NCBI RefSeq assembly: GCF_018873765.1
Contig: NC_057922.1
Location: forward strand, 9,003,563-9,067,562
Length of the DNA stretch: 64,000 nucleotides
DNA from: Telopea speciosissima
Lineage: Eukaryota > Streptophyta > Magnoliopsida > Proteales > Proteaceae
Direction: 5' to 3'
Shown: positions 11,520 through 24,380 of the stretch, in pieces
Position numbering within the stretch: position 1 is the stretch's first letter
Layout of the letters: every line of letters starts with the position of its first letter
The notes under the pieces: generated by a model
What the model was told of the DNA's origin: nothing
Database searches by the model: none
The model's input: the letters and a program-made list of their open reading frames with translations, nothing else
Program-made: the position numbers and the translations under genes

Positions 11520-13345
11520 ATTCTCGATCCAAGAGGGGATCTGGGCACAGGTTGCGTTCAGACACATGGGACGGGACAGGGGTGAGGTTTGGGTCATTCA
11601 GGGGGACGGGCCTTGTTAAAAATCTGAAATTTGGATAGAATGCTTCACTTCCACTTGTATGGATAGGGGTGAGCTGACTCCAGTAACAAGAACCAAATCA
11701 CAACAAGCGAAGCGGTCTGATCTTGCCTCTTCTCTTGCCTGCAGATCAGAAATCCCTTTCTCCGGCCGGCCAAGCCCTGCAGGGCCGATTGTTGTTGTGT
11801 TATCCTTGTTGTTTTGAGCCAAGGAGCTCGTGACTTCCCCATTTCCCACCACCATATGTCTAGGCGTACTTTCTAGCCTGACCTGAAATTGGACGGTGGA
11901 TATGTGATCCGGCAAAGGTCTACTTTGTCCAAACACAGCCTAGCCCACCCAAGTAGCACACTCCAAAAACTGGAGCCAAATAGCCCAACCTGGCCCACTA
12001 ACACTCCTACACTTTAGTCAAATTTACAACATACATAATATTTTGTTTTTGTTTTTTTGTTTTTTTTTTGGGGGTGGGGGGAGTAGTCTTATCTTAGTTT
12101 AAGCCAAACCCGGCCTGAGGTCGGGCTGAGATATTGATATCTCAGTCCAGTCCAACCTGGCCTTGTTTGACTTTGATCAGACAGGACTTGGATTGACCCT
12201 GATATTTGTCAGGCCGAGTTTTCTCTGACCCTGGTGGTCTTGCTCTTTTGCCATCAACATCAATCATTGTTAAATATAATCCTAAAAGGTTAAAGCCTTA
12301 AACATAGTATGTAGTTATATAAAAAATTTTTTTGGGGTAGAAATATAGTTATATAAAATTAAGATCAGGTTCGGGTAGACCGGGTTCAGTGCAAGGCTTT
12401 ATAGGACAGGCCCAACCCATCCCGGGCCTGAAAATCCCAGCCCAAGCCCAGTCTGCAGGCTAATATGGCCAGCACAGGGCCTGTGCTGGGCTTTTCAGCC
12501 TAAGAATGGGCTTGGGTTCACCGGGCCATACTTATGGGCATTAATTATCATTGAAGGTGACTCGTATTGTCAAGTGATAGCTCTTCTGACCCTCCGTTGC
12601 AAGATCTTAAGTTTTAATAAGTGTTTGGCCGTCTTTCTGTCCACCAAGCTGTATAGCTCTGTGGTACATACTCTTGGATGTTGTTTTGTAAAGTCCAGCA
12701 TGGAATCGGGGATTGAATCATGCGATTCTGATCTGAATTGACTGATTTACCAATTCGATTCCCAATTTTTGAAACCATGGTAAGATCTTCTATTTCTTTT
12801 TCGTGGTCGGTGAATCCTATAGTCTTAAGAAGCCCTGGCCTACCCCTATGCTTGTGTGAACTTAGGATGTAATTTCAGCTGGATCAGCCCAAGGCCCATC
12901 ATTATTCCAAGCCCAAAATTTAATTTAAGGTGGGTTGCCCTGTCCTCTACCTAGCCCAATGGACTGGACTAGTCCAAATCTTTTTTTTGTTCATGCGACG
13001 GACATACAGAGCCCGTCTTGTACTACTTCAATAGGCCAGCCTGGGCCTAGCCCAAGACTCAAGACAAGGTACCTGGCCCCAGCCTGAGCCTATCCTGTTT
13101 AAACCCAGTCTATGTACAAGCATTGTCGTTGTATATATGCACAAAATCATAATTGCCGGATGAAACCGGACTTGTCACACCAGATTCTGTATGTTAAGGT
13201 GGGCTTGCTTAGTATTTAGGATAGGCATGGGCTTTATATTTAGGTCTTTGTAGAGCCCATGCCAAGCTCGGGGCATTTACAAAAAATCTCTGGTTCTGGG
13301 CCTAGGCTCATGACCCATGTTCATTGCAAGCTAGCCCATTGACAC
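11520..13345. repeat. composite of GGCCC-rich hAT-like fragments
   Basis: Repeated words such as GCCCGGGCCTG, GGCCTAGCCC and AGCCCAAGCC resemble the sub-terminal sequence of the hAT-like elements at 9025, 24381 and 27058. The right edge, CCCATTGACACCCTA at about 13329-13343, matches their terminal sequence; I could not find paired left ends or duplications. Open frames here (for example 11616-11936 minus) are repeat artefacts. Confidence 0.5.
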
Positions 13346-13349
13346 CCTA

Positions 13350-13720
13350 AATGTCCAACACCGCAACTATCCCAAATCCTCATCCATTGTCCATTAAAGA
13401 GACAAGCGAACCTGGTAGCACTGCTTTGTTGCAAGCCCCTAACACTTTGTGTGTGGGTGTGGGTGGGATCCGGCTCCTCGCCAGGGAATCCAGCGCCCCG
13501 GGAGTGCTGAGTGAGGCATCCAATGGTGCTGGGCATTTTGGGATGCCAACTGAGCATACATCCCAGCATGCCCAACAACCCAGCACAGTTGGATGCCTCA
13601 CTGGACACTTTTTGGGTGCTAGGGTTCCTGGAGAGGAGCCCGACGCGTGTGGGTGTGCGTGTAGCTGGGGAAGGGGAAGTTGTATAGTTGTTACTTGTGA
13701 GTTGTGACTAACCTTCATAA
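13350..13720. repeat. GC-rich foldback segment
   Basis: Overlapping open frames on both strands share the same words (for example GATGCCTCACT and AGTGAGGCATC at 13509-13520 and 13591-13601), showing an internal inverted repeat. No protein family recognised; probably a decayed MITE. Confidence 0.4.
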
Positions 13721-14044
13721 AGTTATAAGAATGTCATTTCATATAAGTAGAATATATCTAATGACATTTTTGTAGTTTATGTCAGTTTGCACTCACATTT
13801 GAGACCCTTCCAACTTGTTTGTGGGCAAAGCTTGACCAATGAAATGGCTATGGGTTCTTTGACTATGGACTCACCCATGTGCCAACATTTGAAAAATTGT
13901 GATTTGGCTTTCCTTGGTATGCAACTTTTATAAACTCCCAATGGAATCACTCTTCTTGAAATTTAAGAATCATAAATGCAGTCTTTTATATTTGTTTATT
14001 TATTTATTTTTTTTGGGGGGTTGGGGGATGGGTCTTTCTAGTTG

Positions 14045-14386
14045 TGACTATGCCTAGTGAAGTATAACGCTTCACTATTTGCCATTTAGTAGTACATGGG
14101 TTAGTCCATATGATAAAGAACTACATTTACATTTCAATGGCCATATTTCAGTCCAAAGTAAGGAAAGTTGTTCAAGTTCTGATTCAAAGTTTAGTAAAAT
14201 TACCAAAATGTCATCAAATGGAGATGAATATAAAATACAAAATGTCATCTTTTATAATTTTTATCTACTTTCTAAATTCATTTTAAACTGAAATTGTACC
14301 AATGAGTTGCTTGTCTGGTCTTTTATCCCACGGACTAACCCATATGACAAATAGTGAGGCGTTATACTGCATTAGCACAATGACGA
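14045..14386. mobile_element. MITE, CTATGCCTAGTGAAGT family, copy 1
   Basis: Inverted ends: CTATGCCTAGTGAAGTATAA at the left pairs with the complement of TTATACTGCATTAGCACAATG at the right, followed by the shared CACTATTTGCC...ACATGGGTTAGTCCATATGA block. Related copies lie at 23902-24722 and 43423-43812. The target duplication is unclear, so no superfamily is assigned. Confidence 0.7.
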
Positions 14387-14389
14387 GAA

Positions 14390-15583
14390 AGAAAACCCTC
14401 CTTTTCCCCTCCCCCCCTCTTTTCATTTGTTTGAACATCTGTGAACAGAGGATTCACGGTAGCAAAACCCTTTTTCAAAGGATAATTGTTTTTTTTTTGA
14501 TAAACCCCTTCATCAAAGGATGATGAGTAAGGTATTAACATCATTTATTGGATGTGGATGAAAATAAAAGCCATAATTGGTGCATTGAAAAGCATAGAAA
14601 GAACAAATCAGTGAATGGGTTATAATGGGACAAACAACTTTTTACCACAGACTATGGAATGAAACCCCTCAGAAGAAAGGGTAGACCAACAGCTCTAAGA
14701 ATCATTGGACAGATTAAAAAGTTTAAAAATCTTACATTGACATTTGACACAATTGTGTCACTTACTCCATCTTTCAAAGTGGAAATTAATGTCTTTGGAA
14801 TGTCATCAAAAGGGCTATTCACTAATTGGGTCTCCTAATAGTTTTTAATTTTAACCAACATAAATGTTATAATGGAAAACACATTCTTTGAATCCATTTA
14901 GTGTTTGGATGGTATATGCATGACAATGTCAATGCTTGAGAGGTCTTGCAAGCAAGAGGGGACCAACCACCAAGAGAAATATAAGACATGAATCAGACAT
15001 GTTTTCCCCTTGTAAAAGCTAAAATGATTGAGAAAGGTAACACTACATGGAAGCATTTCCCCTAGAGGTCTAGAAAGGAAAAAAAAATAAAAAATCAAAC
15101 TTTTAGTTTTTATTTTTATTGATAGACACTTCATTATATTGCAAATACATGTATCACATCACAAATAGAAGAATTTAGTTTAGAAATGACCCTTCTTTTA
15201 ACTAAAGCATAAAGCAACACTTCCCACCACATCATTTAACACATATACATGCTTCTTTTCCACTCATTTAAGCAAGTTCTTAAAGATGGAATTAGACCTA
15301 ACTTGCTTTTGGATCTTAGTAATTACCAAGTATAAAACCTTTGTACCATCAAAAGTCCACCTTGAACAGTCAAATTATTAAAGAAAGGAAAAAAAAGAAG
15401 ATAATATGGAAAGTGATCTAAAGGCAATAGACCTAGAGGGTTTAATAAAGTGGGTCTATACCCAACAACATACATTATTGTCTCTCTACCTTTTATTTTT
15501 CTTCTCTTTGTAATGCTTTTCTTTTATACAATATTCAAGTAGAAGGTGGAAAACAAAAAAATTAATTAACAAGATAATGTTAT
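14390..15583. other. intergenic, 3' side of NPF4 gene
   Basis: AT-rich; no coding exon seen. The part next to 15584 probably holds the NPF4 3' untranslated region. Confidence 0.4.
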
Positions 15584-18500
15584 TTAAGGTATAATAATAT
15601 TGTCATCACTTACATGCTTTGAAGAGCTATGGTGCCCTAATTCTTCCTCATAAGAATCATGTGGTGGAGTGGATGATAGAGATGGGTTGTAAGAATACCA
15701 TCTTGAACAAAAGAGATAATTAAAGAAGTTAATGATGCTTAGGGCAGCTAGTAACCAATAGAAAAGGTCTAGCCTATCTTTGTTGAGGTCATTGTCACTG
15801 AGCCAACCTCCACCAGATGAATTTGAAGTGATTTTGTTGACTAGAGAAACAAGGAGAGAACTCAAGTAGAACCCAAATGAGTATGAGCAGTAAGTCATAG
15901 CTGTAAGAAATGCTTGCATTCCTGATAAGGATTGTGTGTAGAAAAACTCAATTAGACCAACTGCAGTGAACATCTCTGATAGTCCAAATATGAGAAATTG
16001 TGGAGCAATCCAGAAGATAGATAGAATCTCTTTTGAATTCATAGCTGAGTTCCTTCTCTTGTTCTCTACTAGGGCAGCTGATACCATGGAGAAGGTAGCG
16101 AAAAAGAGGCCGACGCCTATTCGATGTAACGGGGAGATTCCTGAATCATTTCCTGTAAATTTTCTTGCAAGTGGAACAAAGACACCTTCATAGAGAGGAA
16201 CTACAAATATGAGAATGATGTAAGGAATAGATTGAAGTGAAGCTGGTGGGATTTTGAAGCTTTTTGTGAGTTGGGTATCCATTGCACTTCCTTGTTGAAC
16301 TGAAAATGTTTGGAGTTGAGCTAGAATGGTGTTGAATATGATGGTGCAGGCAAATATGGGAATCACTGAGAGGATTATTTTCACTTGCTCAACTTGGGCC
16401 ACTGTGCATAATCTCCATGGGCTTTCCTTGGTTTGAGATCCATCTTGGATTTTAATGCACGCCTTGTCCAAGAATCTGAAATAATTTACATTGAATATAT
16501 TAGATAAAGATGAGAGATTAAAAAGTTTACCAAAAAAAAAAAAATGAGAGATTAAAAAAACTTTCCTTTAATAGACTACGTGGTAAATTTTACATGTTAA
16601 AAAATTTTCTAATGTTTTTTTCTATGAAAAAACAAATATTGGAACACTTTTCAACATTTAAAGTTTTACATCTAAAATTCGTTGAAGTGAAAATTTTCAA
16701 GGTAAAATTTTTCGTTGAAACAAACAGAACTAATCTTTGAAGAATTGAATAGCCTTATTTGGATACCAAAGAGATGAGATTCTTGTTAACAACATATGGA
16801 CCTGAATTTTTCGGCGTGTCGGGGATTCGCCGCATTATTGATGGTGAAAACTCTGTTGTTCACTACATTAATTTGGCTTCCATGAAACATCAGATCAGAA
16901 TTAGATGGGCAAACTTGTTTTCTTTTTGAGAATGCTGCAACAAGAACCTGCAAAACCATATTAGGATGTAATTAACATGTTATATATTCCCTTTTCAATT
17001 TTATACAAGATATGAATTTTACATGATATATATACTATGAATCTGAAGAAAAGACATCATAATTAAGTACCAGAAATCATTTTAAAATATAATCATATTG
17101 AAATTTGAAAATGAAAAATAAATTAATAAAGGAAATAATTTAAACCCATGATGCATATTACCAAACAACCTGATTGTCCTGAAAAAACTACCAAAATAAT
17201 AATAGTAATAATAACAAATTAAAAAAAAAAAAAAGTTCACCCATCATGCCTATTAGAAAACATGATTGTCATGAAAAACCACTAAAAAAGTTCTAAATTT
17301 CACATCATCTTAAAAAGCTCCATCAAAACTTGCTCAACAAACATGGACAAGCACAACCCCAAAAAGATAGACCACTTTGTTGAGAAATGATATAGAAAGA
17401 AAGCCACACAATGGACACTAAGGCAACGTTTGGTAAGCATTCTTGGAATGCATTTTAAGTTGATTTTACATTCTCGGATGATAAAAATAGTTGTTTTTAT
17501 CGTTTGAGAATACGAAATCGGCCTAGAATGCATTCCAAAAATCCATACCAAACATAGCCTAAAAATGAAAGGATAGATAAAGTAGTACTTGAGCAATTGG
17601 AGTGAAGATGCTTCCATGAGGGGGCTTGTTCCTATAGATTAGGGTTCCAGTTATCAAACTCATCAACCCCAATGCCATGGCGGCCGCCGAGAGTCCAAAC
17701 CCAACATCCATTCCCGATCGTGTCTGGACCCATACAAGAACAGTGAGGGCAATGAGCTCTCCGACGCAGAAAGCGAAGTAAGCGGCATTAAAGTATGTTG
17801 AGAGCTTCTTGGATTGCTTTGGGTCCTCCTTCCTGAATTGATCAGCCCCATGAGAGATTATGTTGGGCTTTACACAGCCACTTCCTAAGGCCACCAAGTA
17901 GAGTGCTACAAAGAAAATTATGGCCTTGAACCCTTTTGCTGGTTCACACTGCTCAGATACCATGTTGCACTGGAGTGGCCTTAGTTGAGGGAGATGGGCT
18001 TGGACTGAAAGTAAGATAAAACCCTGTAGAATTCACCACAAATACCATTTATGTAAGAACTACTTAATCTTTAGTTTTTTCTCTTGTTGGATTTGGATAG
18101 AGAGAAACTTACAGAGAGTTCCACAAAGCCAAAGATCACCATTGTCCAGAAGCTCCCAAGATAAGAATCTGAGAGGAACCCACCAAGGAGAGACAAGAGG
18201 AAGATAGTCCCCACAAAGTTTGTCACTATATTTGCAGATTTTGACAAAGGGAAGTGCATCTCATTAAAGACATAAGTTATGAGATTGTTTCCAACACCAG
18301 CAATAGCCATTATCTCGAATGCTTGGAGGCCTGAAACCACCCATCAAACAACCATCATTAAATTTTTTTTTTTTTTGGATGAATAAAAATAATTTATTAA
18401 AATAAACAAAATAAAACAAAAGCCAAAAGGTAGGAGATAAGCCAAATTAGCAAGAAGCTAAGAGGCACCACAAAGCCTTAGGCAAAGAAAGGAAAAGAAA

Positions 18501-20002
18501 ATACAATAAACAAATAGACACCCACAAATTAAGTTTTTGATTCCTTGGGACGAAGGTAGTATGTGGCAAATCTTAGGCGATGATTTCGACCCGTATAAAT
18601 GACATGGCCATCAAAATCATAGCTTTTTCAAGACGCTTCAAAGATTCCTTAGAGTAGTGTCCATCAATAAATTAAGGGAGCAATTTTGGTGGACAGCAAC
18701 CCACGGGCTAAAATGTTTGATGGACACATAGATCTGCCACATGGTAAATTATGTGGGGTTGAAATTTTATGGACAAGATGGTAGACCTAAGGTCTCTTGT
18801 CTACATGTCAAGTTTCAGTTCAATCGGAGTGGTCATGTGGGAAATAAAACATAATCCAAGACTATCAAGAGTAGGATAGGACTGCACGATGTGCATGGAT
18901 ATAAATGAAAGTAGATTGAATTTGAGGCTGAATATAATTTCACAAAGAGTCTCTTGATACCATTTCGTAGATATCCAATGGTTAGAATACTTCGTCACTA
19001 CTCCACAAGGTAAAACAAATGCTCTCACCCACCAATTTTGTTCGTGGGCAACCACAAAAACTTTCATCATAAATTAATGAATAAAAGATATCAAAAAAAT
19101 ATTTAAAAAATTAAAAAGAAGAACCCACTAAAATCTATACTCATTAAACTTAAGTTTTAAAAGCCCAGACCCCTTTCTTCATCATCAAATTCGTAACCAC
19201 ACTACCCCTTCAAAGTACGAGGAAGTACCTAGAAATCCAAAGAAAAAACATGACAAAATTTCATCCTTGCCTATCAATAAATAAATAAGAAATTGTGATT
19301 TTTTTTTGAAAAATAAATAATATATTAAAACCCGAAGGGAAAAGAAGAGATACTAAAAAGGAGCGAGTAGAAGCAAAAAAAAATAAAAATAAATAAACAA
19401 CAACAACAACAGGATTAAAATCCTCTGCAGTGATCGATATGATGGTGCACTGCGGTGCGGCCTTGTGAGCTCGACACGAGGATGATGCAACATCCAATGG
19501 TGCGAGCTCAATTGTACTTTATTTTTTTCTTTTTCTCGAGCTTGACACCGTTGGATGTCGCATCATCCACATATCGAGCTTGTAGGACCGCACCTCAATG
19601 CACCGCTAGATCGGTGCACTAGAGGATTTTTTTCCACAAAAACAAGGCTAAGCCCTAGCAAAGGCTAACTAACTAAGCCTCACCAAACCAAGCAAAATCC
19701 CAGGCCCAAGGAAAGATTTAAAGGAAGAGACAGAAGCATAAGTGATCATAAAACCAAAGGATTACACCTTTGGCATTGCCTAAAACCCACCAATTAATAT
19801 TATAATGTAAAGTCTATAACCTAAAGAAACTACCCAAAACAATTTGAGAGAAAGAGAGAGAGAGAGAGAGACCAAGAACAAGGGCAGCAGCTCTCATTCC
19901 ACCATGCTTGTCAGTTTTGCAAGGTCTTCCCCTCCAATCCATAGCAGCATCCTCCGAAAACAAGGATTCACCTTTGATATTCTTTCCTGTCTCAGGATCC
20001 AT
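15584..20002 (-). CDS. NPF4-type transporter (NRT1/PTR family), five exons, 606 aa
   Basis: Plasma-membrane proton-coupled transporter of the major facilitator superfamily. Exons, in transcript order: 20002-19873, 18330-18113, 18023-17589, 16947-16802, 16475-15584; all introns GT-AG and the joined frame is open to TAA. Landmarks: DWRGRPCKTDKHGGMRAA (exon 1), the first membrane segments with GLQAFEIMAIAGVGNNL, VTNFVGTIFLLSLLGGFLSD, LYLVALGSGCVKP and GADQF (exons 2-3), RFLDKACIK at the exon 4/5 join, then IPIFACTIIFNTILAQLQTF and FLIFGLSEMFTAVGLIEFF in the C-terminal half. Length and these motifs match the NPF4.3/NPF4.4 side of the family. The ExxER proton-coupling motif of classical peptide transporters is replaced by EIMAI, as in other NPF4 members I recall. 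NPF4 proteins are variously reported to move nitrate or abscisic acid; the substrate cannot be read from sequence. Confidence 0.92.
18340..19411. other. NPF4 intron 1, distal part
   Basis: Intron 1 (18331-19872) is the longest intron of the gene. This part is AT-rich with A-runs near 18360 and 19300 and shows no coding exon in either orientation; the frame at 18801-19070 minus is unsupported. Confidence 0.45.
19412..19635. mobile_element. long-arm foldback MITE in NPF4 intron 1
   Basis: About 90-base arms pair: GGATTAAAATCCTCTGCAGT...GGTGCGGCC...GATGATGCAACATCCAA on the left with the complement of TTGGATGTCGCATCATCC...GACCGCACC...GAGGATTTTTTTCC on the right. Flanked by ACAACAACA and ACAAAAACA (8 of 9), although the left flank is a CAA repeat and so is weak evidence. 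A transcript of the NPF4 pre-mRNA would contain a long hairpin here. Confidence 0.7.
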
Positions 20003-21469
20003 TTCTCTTTCTTTTCCACTTTCTCAGACACAAACGCTCTGTCTACTTACCTAATTGGGCAAGAAAATCTCCCAACCAGAGTACCAGAGAGAGGTAATTA
20101 AGGGGAAGAAGTGTCTCAGCTGGGCTTTGGTGAGTTTTAAGACAAGTGGGTGCCCCATATTTATAACCACAACAAGAAGCACTCAGTACCTCGGGGGCCG
20201 ATTATTTTCCGATTAAAAACTTCCCCCATTACATCCTCGCCAAAACATCGGCCTCTCTTTTTGGTCTCAAATTCCAATTCACCCAATCACTCATGAGTCA
20301 TAAATGGATGGATATACAATACATAGATCATATACATGCACACAATGCTAATGCGATTCCTCTCTCTCACCCACTATAGAGTCTTAGAGAGTAGAGACAC
20401 TAAGTAGATATTGGAGAGAGAGAGAGAGAGAGAGAGAAAGAAAGGGAATCTGGGTGGTGGTCCAGGGACATGTGTCATGTAACATCGATAAAGCATTCTC
20501 ATTGGTCAATCACCTTATCTCTTGTGGGCCACACCATTAAAAGTCAACATCAATAGTAAAGTTCTGCTTGGGGGGGGGGGGGGTCAAACCTTATTTTAGG
20601 TCACGTTTGCCTTGTATATAATGTGATGACATTGAAAACTCAATTCGGCATAGGAGGTGTTGTTTGGTGAATTTTTTAGATGATTCTTGTTTTTGGTTTT
20701 TTGGGATTACATGTTTGTAGTTTCCATGCATGCTTTCATGTATTGCAGCTTCTTATGATTCGGGGCTTTAAAAGACTGGCATTACTATTGGACAAGGAAA
20801 ACTTTACCAAACACAGCATTAGTGTTTTTAGTCTTTATGTATTTGGTTGCGCGTTGTTAGTCTCATAAACACATGGACCAAGTTTCTTTTAACCCATGGT
20901 GAAGAGAGAATCTCTTCATCCATGGGAATGTGACTAGCTCTTTTTATTTGGAATGGAGAAGGGTATTTCGGACCTTAAAAAATGTGTTGTGCTAAGCTTT
21001 TGTTGTTCTTACTTTTTGTCCTTGATTTTCACTAGAAAGTCTAGGGTGATTTAACTACTATTTGTTTTCTTGATTATTAGTAAATAGATAGTGATTTAAG
21101 TTAATTAGAATTGTCATATTGTGATTATAGACAATATCACTTATTATGAAAGAAAAGGGAAAAAGATCCCTGCTTGGTGGTGCCCCCTATGCCCTCTCAC
21201 GAAGCAACATGAAATAATGCCCCTGTCCCTTGGGTAGATACCTAGGCGTGCTTTCCCATTGGTGCAGATACCGATGTAAAAACCATGCCTATCAAAGACT
21301 AGAAGTAGAACCAGAGTTTGGTTCCTCTACACGTACCAACGGGTGAACGTGCATGAGATGAGAGCTAACCACCTGTCCTATTTTTGCCATTTATAAAGAA
21401 AAAGTATGGAAACAAAATTAAAATGTGATTGACTCTGAGATGCACATTGATCCATTTTCATAGAACCAT
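20003..21469. other. NPF4 upstream region and intergenic
   Basis: Includes the NPF4 leader and promoter on the minus strand, a G run at 20571-20583, and AT-rich intergenic DNA. No other coding exon recognised. Confidence 0.4.
20413..20436. repeat. (GA)n microsatellite in NPF4 upstream region
   Basis: GA tract about 410 bp upstream of the NPF4 start codon. A second GA tract (19849-19870) begins right at the intron 1 donor, giving that donor a CT-rich downstream flank on the coding strand. Confidence 0.7.
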
Positions 21470-21483
21470 AACACTATCTATTT

Positions 21484-23034
21484 TTAAAGGCCATTTATTT
21501 TCTGAATTGTGAGTTCATGGAGGCGAGATTGGGGACAAATCCATCATGGGCATGGAGGAGTATTATGGGAGGAAGGCGAGTTCTTAAGACCGGTTTGTTG
21601 TGGAGGGTTGGTTCAGGTGACAAGATTGATATCTGGAATGACAACTGGTTACCCAATCTCCTAAATTACAAGCTGCAGCATCCGCCATTGGAAGACTGCC
21701 CCTTCACTCGAGTATCACAGTTGATTGATATTGATAACTGTCGATGGAATGGGTTTGTTATTGATCAGTACATCCATCCAAATGATAGACAAGCCATTTA
21801 CCAACTTCAATTGAGTCTCTTCGCCACACAGGATCGACAAGTTTGGGGACCCTCGAAGGTTGGGAGTTTCAGTGTCAAGAGTGCTTACCATCTTCTTTGC
21901 AATCAATGGACGGCTAAAGAGTTGGGGAGGCCATCATCATCAACCTCGCATCGTTGGATGGAAGTTCCTTCATCGGTTTGGAAGTCTATTTGGGGCAGCA
22001 ATACCCTCCCAAAGCTTAAGAGTTTCTTATGGAGGGGATGTTCTAATGGTCTTGCCACAGCCTCAGCACTCAATGTGAGGCAGATCAAGGTGGATATGCA
22101 TTGTGGTAGATGTGGAGTTGCTCCAGAGAGCATTGAACATATTTTATTTCTCTGCCCATTCGTGAAGGCTGTGCGGTTTGGGTCCAGCATGGCAAGTCTT
22201 ATTCCAAGGGATGATGGAGCTAAACTTCACCATTGGATTCAGAATTGGGGTTCACTCTCTGCTCTGGACAAGCAAAGCAAGAAGGACCTTATTACACTTT
22301 GTACTTTCATTGCGTGGTCTATATGGTGTTCGAGGAATGAAGGTCTTTTTGGTCGTAAGGTTTCTTCCCCGATTAAGGTTTTGATTGCGGCATAGAAGGC
22401 GTGTGATGAATTCCTCTCAGCCACTCGGCAGACTACTCAGGGGAATTTACGCAATACTTCAGGTGTTTCATCAGGTCCGGAGCCTCCAGTATCGTACTAG
22501 GTCTGGTCTCCACCCCCACATGGCTTCTTTAAATTAAACTGTGATGCAAGTTTTATGCCTGGTAAAGAGTTTGGAGGAGTTGGATTTCTTTTGTGCAATC
22601 ATTTGGGTCAGCCTCGGCTTGCAGTTTCAAGTCATCACAGATTCAACTGCATTATTGAAGGTGAAGCAATTGCAGTGAGGGAAGGACTTCTTGAGGCTAT
22701 TTCGGAAGGAACTTACTAGGTGTTGGTGGAGAGTGACAATCGGGAGCTCATCTCGTATCTTCAGGACTGTTCTAAGCAACCACCCCTTTCCATCTTCCCT
22801 ATTATTGAGGATATTCAGCATCTTGCCACTTACCTTGATGTGTGTCTTTTTACCTTTATTCCAAGGGATGCTAATTGTGTAGCAGATTTCTTGGCCAAGA
22901 GGGCACAGTCTGTAACGGATAGGACTGTTTGACCCAATTCCGATCCTTGTCTATTTGTAGATGTTGTTACAGAAGATTTGAGTTTAATCCGTTAATAAAA
23001 CTATTTGTTTTTCTATCCAAAAAAAAAAAACAAA
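21484..23034 (+). mobile_element. 5'-truncated L1-type LINE, zf-RVT and RNase H remnants
   Basis: Only the 3' end of ORF2 is present. The frame from 21517 gives the linker seen before the zinc-binding region of plant L1 proteins (WRSIMGGRRVLKTGLLWRVG, IWNDNWLP), then the zf-RVT domain (FLWRGCSNGLATASAL, CGRCGVAPESIEHILFLCPF), then after a stop at 22393-22395 a C-terminal RNase H domain (KLNCDASF, VESDNREL, RDANCVADFLAKRA). Two more in-frame stops (near 22498 and 22718) confirm it is dead. The 3' end is an A-rich tail at 23019-23034. Exact 14-bp repeats AACACTATCTATTT at 21470-21483 and 23035-23048 are the target-site duplication. Confidence 0.93.
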
Positions 23035-23048
23035 AACACTATCTATTT

Positions 23049-23637
23049 GTGCCATATATATGTCCTACCATGCGCCTGATCATATACCTGTTCTAGGTGG
23101 GTGGAAGTGCAAGTGTGGAACCCTAAAAAGCTCTTTATTGTGTTGTGCGGCTGAGCCTCTTGCTTGCTTATGCTTACTATAAATTTTTTTCCCCCTTCTC
23201 TCCCACCATCTATCTCTATTATTGGTAAGTAAACGAGTCAAATTTAGCTGCGTACAAGACATATTAAATAGTCTTAATTTTTAGTGGTTGTAGGTTGTAA
23301 TACAAAACGAATGGAGACAATGATAAATATACTCCCCCTTTTGTATCCCTCCCTCCCTCCTACCCATTAATATTTATTGTTTATTGACTGATGAGAGACT
23401 GCGAAAGTGGATAAGATCGATCCGTGTAGAAATTAAGTGATGCTATACATATACAATCACACAATTAGTCATGTCATAAGCCCACATAAATTCTCTCTTT
23501 TTCTTCTTCTTATTATTGTTATCAATTAGGGGCACCTCATGTTATGCTTATTCTTTGATAGATTGACATGATAGACCTAGACATCTCATATTATAAGAAA
23601 CATTACCAACTTATTGAGTCCGCCAGGTTTGTATAAC
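23049..23637. other. intergenic, no gene
   Basis: AT-rich; nothing recognised. Confidence 0.4.
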
Positions 23638-23815
23638 GTCATGTATTTTATTCTGTTCCATTTCTTGCCCGCTTCACTCAAGTTCCTCTAATAGAAGGGT
23701 GGACTCCATTCGGGTAGTGTGTTCGGGCAGGAGTAAGTTGGTCATTTCCACCCCCTTTATTAGAGGAACTTGGGGAGATGGACCTCCCCAGGAAATGGAG
23801 TAGATAAAGGTATCC
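23638..23815. mobile_element. MULE-type MITE, same core as 163-335, opposite orientation
   Basis: Foldback with AAGTTCCTCTAATAGAAGGG (23679) against the complement of CCCCCTTTATTAGAGGAACTT (right arm). The core at 23725-23749 is the reverse complement of the shared AATGACCAACTTACTCCTGCCC-like block. Flanking 9-mers TTGTATAAC and TTGTTCTAC match only 6 of 9, so the exact borders are uncertain. Confidence 0.6.
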
Positions 23816-24074
23816 TTGTTCTACAGTTACCCCATGTCCCATTGGTTTTGCCTTATGAATTTAGAGTTCCAATACTGATGTTCAAATTGGGTCCTTCCAG
23901 ATGTCACTATGCCTAGTGAAGTTTAACGTTCCATTATTTGGCACTTGATAGTATATGGGTTAGTCTATATGATAGAAGGATCAGACAAGCATCTCATTGG
24001 TACAATTTCAGGTTAAAACGAATAGAGGAAGTAGTTAAAACTACAAAAGATGTTGTTTTTTGACATTTTGTATT

Positions 24075-24232
24075 GGGGGAAGTTCTCATACACAGCCGTG
24101 TAAGCATGCACGGTCGTGTCCCCTCTCACAAAGAGTTGGAAAAGTCATAAACCCCCACCCATTAATTAATGCCTTGAAACTCCCACTCTCTCACATACAC
24201 AGCTTACATAGCCATGTATAAAAACTTTCCCC
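24075..24232. mobile_element. MULE-type MITE nested in 23902-24722
   Basis: Inverted ends GGGGGAAGTTCTCATACACA and, from the right on the opposite strand, GGGGAAAGTTTTTATACATG. Flanked by TTTTGTATT (24066-24074) and TTTCGTATT (24233-24241), 8 of 9. Confidence 0.75.
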
Positions 24233-24380
24233 TTTCGTATTTATATCAATCTCCATTTGATGGCATTTTGGTAATTTTATTAAAACATTGAATCAGCTTC
24301 TGAGCAACTTTCCTTGCTTACTATGGACTGAAATTTAGCCATTGAGTCGTATGCAAGATCCATTATCACATTGACTAACC

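Noticed and set aside
11616-11936. 106-residue open frame on the minus strand
   Set aside because: Sits in GGCCC-rich repeat DNA; no domain, no homologue recognised, overlapping frames equally long.
13321-13718. Overlapping 95-118-residue frames on both strands
   Set aside because: Mirror-image frames caused by an inverted repeat.
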